From: Bradyrhizobium lupini | GTDB taxonomy: Bacteria > Pseudomonadota > Alphaproteobacteria > Rhizobiales > Xanthobacteraceae | Direction: 5' to 3' | Assembly (NCBI RefSeq): GCF_040939785.1 | Contig: NZ_CP162553.1 | Location: 6,963,001 to 7,027,000, forward strand | DNA length: 64,000 nucleotides | Shown here: positions 46,108 to 54,241 of the stretch, piece after piece | Numbering within the stretch: position 1 is the stretch's first letter | Layout: the number at the start of each line of letters is the position of its first letter | The notes under the pieces: model-generated | Databases searched by the model: none | What the model saw: only the letters and a program-made list of their open reading frames with translations | Told to the model about the DNA's origin: nothing | Translations under genes and position numbers: made by a program

Positions 46108-47952
46108 CTAGTGGCATACCTCGACATTGGCCTCGTTGCCTGGCCCGCCACCGCCGCGATATTCGAGATGGCAGCCGCGCTGGACCGGACGGCAGCTGCT
46201 GGCGTTGCATATGATCTGAGGACTGGCCGTCGCATGGCCCACCGCAGCGCCATAGCCGCCTGCGCTCGCCTGCGCCCGCTGACGCAATGGCCGATCCTGC
46301 CGCTGACTGTCATTGCTCTTGGCGGCATTGACGGGCCTGGCGCGCTGTTTCTCGCATTCATTGTCGTCGTTGAGGAACGAGCCCCTTGCACAGGAGATTC
46401 TGCTGCAGTGGTCGCCGTCAGCCTTGTAGCCATGATCACAGATCAGGGGACAGACCCGGGACGGCTTGAGCTTGATTGCGTCAAGTGCGTCGAGACTTGC
46501 GAGCTTGGCGTCAAATTTGGTTCCGGCGTGCTGGTTGAAGAGAGCCAAGGAGCGCTGGGAGGCCGCATTCCATCGGCCATCTACGCTACCGGTGAAGCAG
46601 CCGACGCGGTTCAATTCGCTTTGTACGGATTTGGTGATATCGGCTTTTGCGATATCGGTCTGGCGCGGCTCGGCGCTGAGTGCGGCAAGCTTTGGCGGCG
46701 TATTGTCGTCAGCCAGCGCAGCGACTGTAGGATTGTCCGCGAAGGCACTCCCAACAGCCGGCTTATTCCCGGAGAGAGCCGCAACGATTGTAGATTCGGA
46801 CGCAATTCGTTTCCGTTCTGCCTCGGTGGCCTGCTCCTGCGCGGCCTGCTTCGCCTTCTCGGCGGCAATTCGGGCGTCTTCCGCAGCCTTCAGATCCGCG
46901 GCCGCCTTCTCTTGGTCGGCACGCTGGGCGCCCTGCGACATCAGCCGAGTTTTCTGCTGTTCCGCCTGCTGCGCCTTCGCTGTTGCCGCGACGCGTGCGT
47001 CCTCAGCATCGAGCTGATTAAGCTGCAGCTTGGCAAGATTTGCGTAGTATCCGTCCGGATGCTGGTTCAGGAACGCGTCCAGAGCGGGCTTGTTGCGTAG
47101 TTGCAAGGCCAATTCGTAATCACGACGAATTTCTGCCTGGGGGTTGGCTGCTTGCACCGGCTCATCAGCCTTGGCAGCGGGAACAAGTGCAACGTCTTCG
47201 CCGCCCAGCGAGCCGTAGACATAGGGCTCCTGTCGGTTGCCGGTGGCTTGCAAGACATCATCGCGGACGAAGCCGAAGGCCCTACGCAAGTCGAGCCCCG
47301 GCTTTGCGATGTACTTTACGAGAGCCGTCGCATACGGACTATTCTTGCTGTTGCCATCGAGGGCGGTTAGTCCGGCTTTCGCGGCAAACGCGATCAGCGT
47401 GTTGGAGACGGCGGGTTCGACCCTGGCCAGCCCGCGGCTGATTGATCGAGAGGCAACTGTACGCTTCATCGAATCGGCAAACGGATTGTTGCGGCACGCG
47501 TCGACGATCACCACGCGCAACTGTCTCGCAGGCTCGATTGCCAGCAGGACGCGGTCGAGTGAGAATGCTTCGTCATAAATATCAGTGTCACGTTCGAGTC
47601 TGGCGTCGGTCGGGATCAGATAGTTTGTCCCGTCGATCTCGATGCCGTGGCCAGCATAGTACACCAGGGCTATGTCCGCATTGCGCGCCTGATCGGCGAA
47701 TTCTCTCAGGGCCCGCCGCATATCGGTCGCGGCGAGGTTGAGCCTTGAGTCAACCACATCGAAACCTGCGCCCTTCAAGGTTTCAGTGATGGCGGCAGCG
47801 TCGTTGGCCGGGTTTGGGAGCAGAGGGGCATTCTGATAGTTGGCATTGCCAACCACCAAAGCCACGCGCTTTGTCGCCCAGGCTGGCTGGGCTGCCAGTA
47901 ACAGCGAAGCGGCAAGAAGAAGCAAAACTCGAAGGTGCCTGTATAACCTCAT
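46108..47952 (-). CDS. Caspase-like (C14) protein with PG-binding-like tail
   Basis: 614 aa from the ATG at 47952, chosen because it gives a compact signal peptide (RLYRHLRVLLLLAASLLLAA); an ATG at 47976 adds eight residues. The caspase domain carries H102 (YYAGHGIE) and C153 (VDACRNNPF). It is followed by a long Ala/Glu/Lys coiled coil (about 310-380), then a peptidoglycan-binding-like segment (SVQSELNRVGCFTGSVDGRW, about 450-510) and a Cys-rich tail (CPLICDHGYKADGDHC). This architecture recurs in rhizobia. It is exported to the periplasm. Catalytic dyad intact; substrate unknown. On the opposite strand from the first caspase gene. Confidence 0.87.
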   Translation of the reverse strand: MRLYRHLRVLLLLAASLLLAAQPAWATKRVALVVGNANYQNAPLLPNPANDAAAITETLKGAGFDVVDSRLNLAATDMRRALREFADQARNADIALVYYAGHGIEIDGTNYLIPTDARLERDTDIYDEAFSLDRVLLAIEPARQLRVVIVDACRNNPFADSMKRTVASRSISRGLARVEPAVSNTLIAFAAKAGLTALDGNSKNSPYATALVKYIAKPGLDLRRAFGFVRDDVLQATGNRQEPYVYGSLGGEDVALVPAAKADEPVQAANPQAEIRRDYELALQLRNKPALDAFLNQHPDGYYANLAKLQLNQLDAEDARVAATAKAQQAEQQKTRLMSQGAQRADQEKAAADLKAAEDARIAAEKAKQAAQEQATEAERKRIASESTIVAALSGNKPAVGSAFADNPTVAALADDNTPPKLAALSAEPRQTDIAKADITKSVQSELNRVGCFTGSVDGRWNAASQRSLALFNQHAGTKFDAKLASLDALDAIKLKPSRVCPLICDHGYKADGDHCSRISCARGSFLNDDNECEKQRARPVNAAKSNDSQRQDRPLRQRAQASAGGYGAAVGHATASPQIICNASSCRPVQRGCHLEYRGGGGPGNEANVEVCH

Positions 47953-47976
47953 GGCGAACACCCAACCTATGCTCAT

Positions 47977-48658
47977 CGAATGATAACGTCGCGAAGATGG
48001 CCGCGTAAGGCATGATTACTGAATTCACACGCCACTGGCCGCTGGCCTATCTCCGTACAGTACCAGTTTCGAGCCCGATCCATTCCTATGTGTTGTCTGG
48101 CACTGCGCTCGCGTTCAAACGGCACGGAAGAAATCGCGGGCCGGCGCTGTGTGCCGTTTCATGAGGATGATGGGCACCCGCCAGTATCGATGTCTCGCGC
48201 TGGCGAATTAAGCTTTTGAAATTATAGGATTATTGCACTTAAGGCGTGTTCGCGGCAGTGCAGCAGAGCCTCTGGCTTAGTTCAAACGAAGATTCCGCGG
48301 TCGGCAGATCGAGGGGACGTGAAGTCCAGGACGCCGGCTTGCGGGTCAATCTCTCGGTTACAGCTTGCGCGGAGGTCAGGAGCCCGTCAGTTCGGCTTTC
48401 CATGGTCCCCGGTGCTCGATCTTCAGGTTCCTGCCGGACGCTCGCCCCGGCAACTGCTCCTTCGCAATGAGGGAACCAGTCTCCGAGTCGCGAAGGCGGG
48501 CCTTGGTCGACCAGTCGATCGCGTCGGTGGCCGCTGCCGGAAGTCGTCAGTGCGCAAGTCGCCAGCCGACTTAATCAGAAAGCCCTGAATATAAGCCGCT
48601 CTATTTCGAACGATAGCGTACGGAGATACAATCGCAATTCCGAACTTTGGAGAAGTTG
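47977..48658. other. 682-bp gene-poor divergent spacer
   Basis: Lies between the divergent starts of the second caspase gene and the metallopeptidase gene. Parts are clearly more AT-rich than the neighbourhood (for example around 48205-48245). I see no gene with a credible start, no tRNA and no clear palindrome. It must hold the promoters of both flanking genes. Confidence 0.4.
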
Positions 48659-49219
48659 ATGCCCATTCCGTTGAGGATTTACATCACGCCATTTGCCGAT
48701 AGGGGGAGCGTTGAGCCCGGGCAATGGAGCAGCGAGACAGCCAAGAAGGCGCTCGACGTGGTCAATACGATCTGGTCAAAGGCCAAGATCGCGTTCGTGA
48801 TCAGCGATTGCTTGATGGAGAAGCCGCTCGACATGGCAAAGAGCGCGCGCAGCAATGACCAGCGATTGCTGGGTGTTCTTGCCTCTCGGCACGATCCGGA
48901 CAATGCCGTCCACATCTACCTCGTCAATTCGATTGAAAATCTGGCCGCCGGTGGAAGCTCATACCCCAATAGCCAACCGGAGCCGGCAAGCTTCGTCCAA
49001 TGGTATGGCAATGACCACGCCAATGGACGCGCCTGGGCTCACGAGCTCGGCCATCTACTGAGCCTCGATCACGTCGAGATCGACTATTCCAATGAGAAGC
49101 AGGCGGCGCGGCGTGTCAAGAACCTCATGACGATAGGATTGAGCGTCGGTTCTGACCTGACGGGCCAGCAGATTGATGCAGCCAAGGGTTCAAAGCTGGT
49201 CAAGCGATTTGGTGGATAA
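48659..49219 (+). CDS. Metzincin-type metallopeptidase-like protein
   Basis: 186 aa; the ATG at 48659 has GGAG 6 nt upstream and is preferred to a TTG at 48647. It contains the full extended zinc motif HELGHLLSLDH (H128, E129, H132, H138) and a Met-turn candidate, KNLMTIG (about residue 161). This is the HExxHxxxxxH layout of metzincins such as matrixins. No signal peptide or propeptide is visible, so the protein is either cytoplasmic or exported without Sec. It stands alone between two gene-poor stretches. Peptidase activity is inferred from the motif. Confidence 0.78.
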   Translation: MPIPLRIYITPFADRGSVEPGQWSSETAKKALDVVNTIWSKAKIAFVISDCLMEKPLDMAKSARSNDQRLLGVLASRHDPDNAVHIYLVNSIENLAAGGSSYPNSQPEPASFVQWYGNDHANGRAWAHELGHLLSLDHVEIDYSNEKQAARRVKNLMTIGLSVGSDLTGQQIDAAKGSKLVKRFGG

Positions 49220-49868
49220 GTCCGTGGCCGGCCGCAGAATTTGTCAGCTCCGTCGTTCTGCACATTGCGCGCCTTCGCCAGGTTCCTATTCGCGAGATCC
49301 TCGTCGCTCCAATCCAGGCGTTGGGCGCAAGAGTCCATGATTGCGATCACGCTGGTAGCCACTTCTCCCGCTTTGGGAAAAGCCATCCGCGATTAATATG
49401 CAGATGACCCCAACGATGAGATCACCAACGACCATATCAAGTGCTTCCGGGATATTGCAGCTGCGCTAGACGACGCTTACCGTTTCGCTCTATTTTTGAT
49501 GGGCGATCAGGCAGACGCAGAACAAGCCGGCAAACGTACTATCCAGATGCACTGCCGATTTAACGTGGTTGGGTAGCGGCCCTCCAAGTCTAGGGCGATC
49601 GCGCAAAGTCGTCGTGCTGTACGAATTCCAGGGCCCGTCCTATCGCGACTCTCTTATATCGTAGCTGCTCCGATCGCGACAGTGATGTCGCGTATTGCAC
49701 AAGGGCATACTCCTTCGGTGCCAGATCGAAATGGGAGCAAGATCACAACCTTCGTTGCAGCTGTCGATTTGAACTTCTCTTTTCCTGCCTGCACTAAAAC
49801 AAGGTGGTCCTGCGGCCGTCCGGACGATCACCGACGAGTTCCTATTTGTCGATTGCAGGTCGAAGAGA
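49220..49868. other. 649-bp gene-poor stretch with possible gene remnant
   Basis: No complete gene is seen. A + strand open frame without start, 49397-49573, reads ...LDDAYRFALFLMGDQADAE..., faintly like region 2 of ECF sigma factors. It could be a decayed fragment, but it is too short for a firm call. A minus-strand frame (49084-49386) overlaps the metallopeptidase gene and is not supported. The region looks like degraded or laterally acquired DNA. Confidence 0.3.
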
Positions 49869-50828
49869 ATGTTCCACAAAACCGGTCCGGGCAAGGTTGA
49901 CGTCGATCTGGATTTTTCGGGAGTGGGGGTTTTGCACGCGCGGCTTTGGAATTTCGATTTCGATGACTTTGCCGGCTACCAGTTTCGGGGCTTGAAGACA
50001 GAGCACTTCGAATTTCTCAAGAACAAGGTGGTTCCCCTGGTGGAGCACGACGCTGGTCAGATCTGGATGACGGGATCCGCGAGCCGGATCGGTACGGCTG
50101 ATTGGAATATGACGACATCAGCCAACCGCGTCATTACGGTCGCGCGGTCTCTGTCAGAGATGGGCATCCGCCCGGAGCAAATGCAGACGCACGCCATCGG
50201 CAATACGCAGACGGCAAATCACAGGCTGGACGAAGACAACGATAGATCAGTGGTCCTTTGGGTTCTGCCTAAGGTCTATTTCGAACCGATCATAAAGCCA
50301 GACTTGCCGCGACCCGTTCCGCCGAAGCCAAAGGTCAGTCGAAATTTCAAGATAGCCATGCTGCTTGAGGTCGACGGTTCGATCTCGTTTGCAGCGAGAG
50401 CGGCCATCAAGCGCATCGTGAAGGGCAGGGCCGGAGCCGGGATTGCGTTTGCCAGCGCGTTGTTCTCCATATGGGACACGGAAAACAATTTGAAGTGCAC
50501 CTACGTCTATGCCGCGGTCGGCCTAGGCTTCGGCTTGACCCTTCCGAAGACCGGCGGCAGATCGGGTACTCTGCATGGCCCCTGGAATTCGTTTACGACC
50601 GAAAAGCCCATCTCCTGTTCGCAGTTCGGCAAGTCAATGCGCTTTACGACTATCGGGATAGGGGACTTGAGCAAGAACTGGATCCTGCTGGAAACGCCCA
50701 GAGGAGTGAAGGACGTCTACTTGAGCATCAGCACGGGCACGACCATCGGCGGCGGCGCGTCGACCTACCCAGCCCATTTGAGCGCTTTCGTCCCGCTAGA
50801 GCGACCGAAGCCGTTTGGCGGGCCTTGA
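49869..50828 (+). CDS. OmpA-like domain protein with unknown C-terminal domain
   Basis: 319 aa; ATG with GAAGAGA just upstream. Residues about 28-134 resemble an OmpA/MotB C-terminal domain: LKTEHFEFLKNKVVPLVEH, MTGSASRIGTADWN, SANRVITVARSLSEMGI and DNDRSVVLWVLP. A Pro/Lys linker (about 140-155) leads to a beta-rich domain (160-310) containing VGLGFGLTLP, LHGPWNSFTTEKPIS and STGTTIGGGAS, which I do not recognise. There is no signal peptide, which is unusual for a wall-binding protein. Last gene before the tRNA-derived boundary. Function unknown. Confidence 0.7.
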   Translation: MFHKTGPGKVDVDLDFSGVGVLHARLWNFDFDDFAGYQFRGLKTEHFEFLKNKVVPLVEHDAGQIWMTGSASRIGTADWNMTTSANRVITVARSLSEMGIRPEQMQTHAIGNTQTANHRLDEDNDRSVVLWVLPKVYFEPIIKPDLPRPVPPKPKVSRNFKIAMLLEVDGSISFAARAAIKRIVKGRAGAGIAFASALFSIWDTENNLKCTYVYAAVGLGFGLTLPKTGGRSGTLHGPWNSFTTEKPISCSQFGKSMRFTTIGIGDLSKNWILLETPRGVKDVYLSISTGTTIGGGASTYPAHLSAFVPLERPKPFGGP

Positions 50829-50962
50829 GTGAATCGGCTCATCATAACCTTTAGCCGGCGTCGGCGAGGGAGCTCCGGGTTGACCCGCCGTAGTGATCTC
50901 AATGGGTCAAAAAACGCCGAAAATGTCAGAATAGCCTTTGAAGACACTACAGTATTTCGAGA

Positions 50963-51006
50963 CTTCCAAGCTGAATACGAGGGTTCGATTCCCTTCACCC
51001 GCTCCA
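50963..51006 (+). other. tRNA-Gly(TCC) 3' fragment, probable att site
   Basis: 44 nt match the 3' part of a tRNA-Gly with anticodon TCC: anticodon loop CTTCCAA (50963-50969), T-arm GAGGG-TTCGATT-CCCTT (50979-50995), acceptor strand CACCCGC (50996-51002), discriminator T and CCA (51004-51006). The 5' half (expected to start GCGGGTG) is absent; the sequence to the left is unrelated. Such 3' fragments are left by tyrosine integrases that insert into tRNA genes. The intact tRNA would lie at the far left end of the element, outside this window. Not a functional tRNA. Confidence 0.85.
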
Positions 51007-51015
51007 TCCCAACAA

Positions 51016-52316
51016 TGTCCGGCCCGAAGACATGGGTAACGGAACGTACCTAAGACATGGGTGACAGCCTCGTGCCGAACGGGTTGTCGAGAGGTTGCAG
51101 GGTTTTCTGCTCCAGGTCGAAGTATCCCAGATCATAGTGCATGAAGCTGACGAGCCAAATGCCCTCGTCGACCTCCTTGATGCCGAGCTTCTGGCCCGCC
51201 AGCACGGTTGAGATGTTGATCCGCTTGCGGTGCAGGCAAAGGCGGCCGCACGCGGTTACAAGGACCTCGCGATCGTGGAACGGATAGGTCAGCTCCGGCA
51301 GGCCGGCATAGGAACGTGCTGAGGCGACGTAGAGCTCGGCAGGACGTTTCATGTCGAGGGCCTCGTGCGGGCGTTCGGAGTTGAACTCGCGGACGAAGGC
51401 ATCGAAGCGTTCCTGCTGCTGCAAGCTATTGCCGCCCGGCGGCCGGGTGGTTTCCTTTTTGAGGGTGAGGTGCATGCGCTCATGACGTCCGTTCTGTTGC
51501 GGGTGGCCCGGCTTGATGCGTTCGATTGCAATACCAAGTCGGAGCCACCACACCGAGAGCTTGGAGAGGTTGAACAAGGCGTTGGGACTGGCGAAGGGCA
51601 CGCCGTTGTCGGAGCGAATGGCGAGCGGCAGGCCGCGCTCGAGGAACAAACGCTCGAAGGCAGTAATTACAGGGTCTTCACGCGTTGAATCGAGCGCTTC
51701 GCACAACAACAGGAAGCGCGAGGCATGATCGGTAACGGTGAGCGGATAGCAGTAGCGGCCATTGCCGAGCTTGAACTCGCCCTTGAAGTCGGTGCACCAC
51801 AAATCATTGGGTCCGGTACCCGTGGACAGCGGCGTGCCGCGCGCGCGGTGGCGCGGCCCGCCGCCACGCTTGACCAGGCCATGGCGATCGAGCACCGCAT
51901 GGATGGTGCTTTTGGCCGGAATCCTGACATCGCCATCGAGCCGCCGGACCAGCAGTTCGCGGATCTTGCGCGCGCCCCAGTGCGGTTTCTCGGCTTTGAG
52001 GCGGACAATCAGACCCTCGATTTGCTCCGGGAGCTGATTGGCATAGCGTACCGGCCGTCTGGACCGATCGCTCAGGGCGGCCAGCCCCTGCTCTTTGTAG
52101 CGATCGAAAATCTTATAGCCGGTCTTGCGGGATACGCCGAACTCCCGGCACACATCCGTCATGGCTTCCCCATCCAGAAGCCTGGCCACAAAGCGAAGGC
52201 GTTCTTCCATGACCGAACTCGCTTTCCACGGCATCCACACCTCCCGCAGAACAAAAGCGGAAAGTGTAATCCATGTGTCCGGTACGTTTTGTCACCTATG
52301 TCTCGGGCCGCTCACA
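51016..52316 (-). mobile_element. IS481-family insertion sequence
   Basis: About 1.3 kb with one transposase. The ends are imperfect inverted repeats. Left, from 51016: TGTCC-GGCCCGAAGACATGGG. Right, read inward from 52316: TGTGAGCGGCCCGAGACATAGG. Both continue to a shared ACGTACC. Repeated AAGACATGGGT units follow the left end and may be transposase binding sites. No clear target duplication is seen, so the outer limits are good to a few bases. It inserted 10 bp downstream of the tRNA-Gly fragment. Confidence 0.85.
51050..52234 (-). CDS. IS481-family transposase
   Basis: 394 aa from the ATG at 52234, with GGGAGG 5 nt upstream. An N-terminal helix-turn-helix (about 8-60, DVCREFGVSRKTGYKIFDRY) is followed by an rve integrase core with the DDE triad D149 (DLWCTDFKGEF), D209 (IRSDNG) and E252 (PQQNGRHERMH). 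The frame is intact with no internal stops, so the element may still be mobile. The stop lies inside the left end region of the element, as is usual for compact IS elements. Confidence 0.95.
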   Translation of the reverse strand: MPWKASSVMEERLRFVARLLDGEAMTDVCREFGVSRKTGYKIFDRYKEQGLAALSDRSRRPVRYANQLPEQIEGLIVRLKAEKPHWGARKIRELLVRRLDGDVRIPAKSTIHAVLDRHGLVKRGGGPRHRARGTPLSTGTGPNDLWCTDFKGEFKLGNGRYCYPLTVTDHASRFLLLCEALDSTREDPVITAFERLFLERGLPLAIRSDNGVPFASPNALFNLSKLSVWWLRLGIAIERIKPGHPQQNGRHERMHLTLKKETTRPPGGNSLQQQERFDAFVREFNSERPHEALDMKRPAELYVASARSYAGLPELTYPFHDREVLVTACGRLCLHRKRINISTVLAGQKLGIKEVDEGIWLVSFMHYDLGYFDLEQKTLQPLDNPFGTRLSPMS

Positions 52317-52333
52317 ATTGATGCATCTTGATT

Positions 52334-52359
52334 GACCGACTTTGACCGTCAAGTCGGTC
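52334..52359. repeat. Intergenic inverted repeat (hairpin)
   Basis: GACCGACTT (52334-52342) and AAGTCGGTC (52351-52359) are perfect 9-bp arms around 8 nt. It lies between the IS element and the end of the 68-aa gene. There is no T-run, so it is not a clear intrinsic terminator. Confidence 0.5.
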
Positions 52360-52430
52360 CCGGTGACGGCTGGAGCTTGGAGCGGGCGGCCTTGCGATAA
52401 CCGGGTGCGTTTCGGGTCGGCAGAGCGGCT

Positions 52431-52637
52431 CTATTCCTGTTTGCTGTCCTTCTCCTCGCGCTGCTTCCGGGCACGATCGACTGCGCCGCCCTGGGGCTGC
52501 CCGCTGACCTTCACGCCGGGGAGATGATCGACCTTGTTGTTGGCGGTATCTTCGGCACGCTGCAATTCACGATCGATGATGTCGCGTGATCCTTCGGCCG
52601 GGTCCTTGTCGAATGGGCTCTTGGTATCGGTGCTCAT
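52431..52637 (-). CDS. Small charged hypothetical protein, 68 aa
   Basis: The ATG at 52637 with AGGA about 8 nt upstream decides the start inside a much longer open frame that is otherwise antisense to the FNT gene. The product is hydrophilic and probably disordered, with FDKDPAEGSRDIIDRELQR and a Lys/Glu-rich end. There is no signal peptide. It lies 95 bp downstream of the FNT-type channel gene on the same strand. Function unknown. Confidence 0.65.
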   Translation of the reverse strand: MSTDTKSPFDKDPAEGSRDIIDRELQRAEDTANNKVDHLPGVKVSGQPQGGAVDRARKQREEKDSKQE

Positions 52638-52732
52638 GATTGATCCTGCTCGTCGGCGCGCGTTGATTTGCCGAGGCAAGCTCGGCTCGGGCCCATCGTT
52701 CCTGTCGAGGCGGCAGCTTTTGTGCAGGCTCT

Positions 52733-53596
52733 TTACTCCCTGTGGTCGTCGATTTCGGGGGCGACCTGTCCGTAGTTCAGCAGGGCCACGAGGGTCGTTC
52801 CGCCCAGAATATTGCCGAGGAGTGTCGGTACGAAGAAGTCCGAGGCATATTGCGAGAGCGACGCCAGGCCGCTCTGCACCAGGAAGGCGCACTCGACCGA
52901 GCCCGCGATGATGTGCGCGAACTGGCCGAGCGCGACCACATAGGTCATCACGACGACGAGGTGCGGGCGCGATCCCTTCACGGCAGGCAGTAGCCACGCC
53001 ATCAAGGCGATCAGCCAGCCGGCAAAGATCGCCCGGACAAGGGTCGTCGCGAACGTACCCTCGATGGTGTGGCGGCTGAGATCGACGAAGGCGCCCACGA
53101 TGCGGGGTTCGAAGATGCTGGTGTGCGCGAGCACGGATCCAACGGCCCAGGTTCCTGCGATGTTGGAGGCGAGGACCAGGCCCCATAGCTTGATCACGCT
53201 CCCAAGCGTGCCGAGATCCCTGTTGTGCAACAGCGGCAGCATCGGCGTCAGCGTGTTCTCGGTGAAGAGCTGCTGCCGTCCCAGCACCACGACCAGGAAA
53301 CCGACCGTGTAGCCGAGCGGAGCCACCAGCCGTCGGGTGGCCTCGTCGGAAATCAGCGCGTGAAACTCGCCCTGGACAATCAGGGACAATCCCATCGAAA
53401 GGCCGGCGGCGAGGCCGGACAGCACGATGGCCCACCATCGCCGTTCCAGTTCCTGCTCACCCTCGGCGCGGATTGTCTCATGGATCAGCGCTGCGCTAGG
53501 CCGGCTCTGGGATTCGATCTGTTTCGTCTGGCGCCGCGAGACGCCGTCGAGCTTTGAGGCTGGATTGAAGGAGGCGCCGTCGCCAGGCTGGTCCAC
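52733..53596 (-). CDS. Formate/nitrite transporter (FNT) family channel
   Basis: 287 aa; GTG start with CAGGAG about 8 nt upstream. About six TM helices occur after a soluble N-terminus (1-50). Family features are WWAIVLSGLAAGLSMGLSLIVQG, the GRQQLFTENTLTPMLPLL loop, and LGNILGGTTLVALLNYG at the end. It resembles the YfdC-like branch of FNT proteins, whose substrate is not established; formate, nitrite or another small anion is possible. Inner membrane. Not in an obvious operon except with the 68-aa ORF. Confidence 0.9.
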   Translation of the reverse strand: MDQPGDGASFNPASKLDGVSRRQTKQIESQSRPSAALIHETIRAEGEQELERRWWAIVLSGLAAGLSMGLSLIVQGEFHALISDEATRRLVAPLGYTVGFLVVVLGRQQLFTENTLTPMLPLLHNRDLGTLGSVIKLWGLVLASNIAGTWAVGSVLAHTSIFEPRIVGAFVDLSRHTIEGTFATTLVRAIFAGWLIALMAWLLPAVKGSRPHLVVVMTYVVALGQFAHIIAGSVECAFLVQSGLASLSQYASDFFVPTLLGNILGGTTLVALLNYGQVAPEIDDHRE

Positions 53597-53788
53597 TCCG
53601 CGGTCTCCTGAAGGGCAGGTTCATCTCAATGCCGGGATCAAGGCTCGGAGCGGCAAGGGGTTCCTGGTAAGTGCTCGCACGCCGCAGCATTGTTGAGGCA
53701 CAGCGGCGCCGTGGTCGACCATCAGGAACCTTCGTGGAAAGCGGGTGTTTTCTACCGGGGCGGGTGGCGATCTGACAAGAGGCCAACC

Positions 53789-54241
53789 GTGCAAGACAAT
53801 TTGCGTGTGCGCTCAACCGCGCAGATCGCGGGCCATCCGATTCATCCGATGCTGGTGCCGATACCGATCGCTTGTTTCATCGGAGCGCTGTTGACCGATA
53901 TCGCCTATGTCGTCAGTGCCGAGATCATGTGGGCGGATTTTTCCGCCTGGCTTCTGGTCGTCGGCGTCATCTTCGGCGTACTGGCGGCGATCGCGGGCCT
54001 GACCGATTTTCTCGGCAACCGTCTGGTGCGGGCGCAACCGCCGGCCTGGCCGCATCTGATGGGCAACGCGGTGGCGTTGGTCCTGGCGATCGTCAATGCG
54101 TTGATCCATACGCGCGATGCCTGGACCTCGGTGTGGCCGACCGGGCTCATTCTTTCAGCCATCACCGTATTGATCCTGCCGGTCACCGGCTGGCTCGGCT
54201 GGGCCATGGTGTATCGCCACGGTGTAGGAGTTGCGCGATGA
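53789..54241 (+). CDS. DUF2231 membrane protein
   Basis: 150 aa from the GTG at 53789, chosen because AAGAGG lies 6 nt upstream; the upstream open frame lacks a ribosome site. The DUF2231 signature [24 protein letters not shown] is followed by four TM helices in total. It overlaps the next gene, a PQQ-type dehydrogenase-like lipoprotein, through ATGA; the two are often neighbours in rhizobia. DUF2231 proteins are thought to serve as redox or haem-related membrane partners, but this is not established. Confidence 0.88.
   Translation: MQDNLRVRSTAQIAGHPIHPMLVPIPIACFIGALLTDIAYVVSAEIMWADFSAWLLVVGVIFGVLAAIAGLTDFLGNRLVRAQPPAWPHLMGNAVALVLAIVNALIHTRDAWTSVWPTGLILSAITVLILPVTGWLGWAMVYRHGVGVAR

Noticed and set aside
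46075..47100. 341-codon plus-strand ORF
   Set aside because: Antisense to the second caspase gene; hydrophobic stretches come from the reverse of the Ala/Lys-rich coiled coil.
50765..51007. Minus-strand ORF starting MERVKGIEPSYSAWKS
   Set aside because: Its N-terminus is the antisense translation of the tRNA-Gly 3' fragment, a well-known false protein; the rest is antisense to the OmpA-like gene end and spacer.
52342..52352. TTGACCGTCAA considered as a second FixK box
   Set aside because: Half-sites are separated by 3 nt instead of 6, and it lies inside a larger hairpin.
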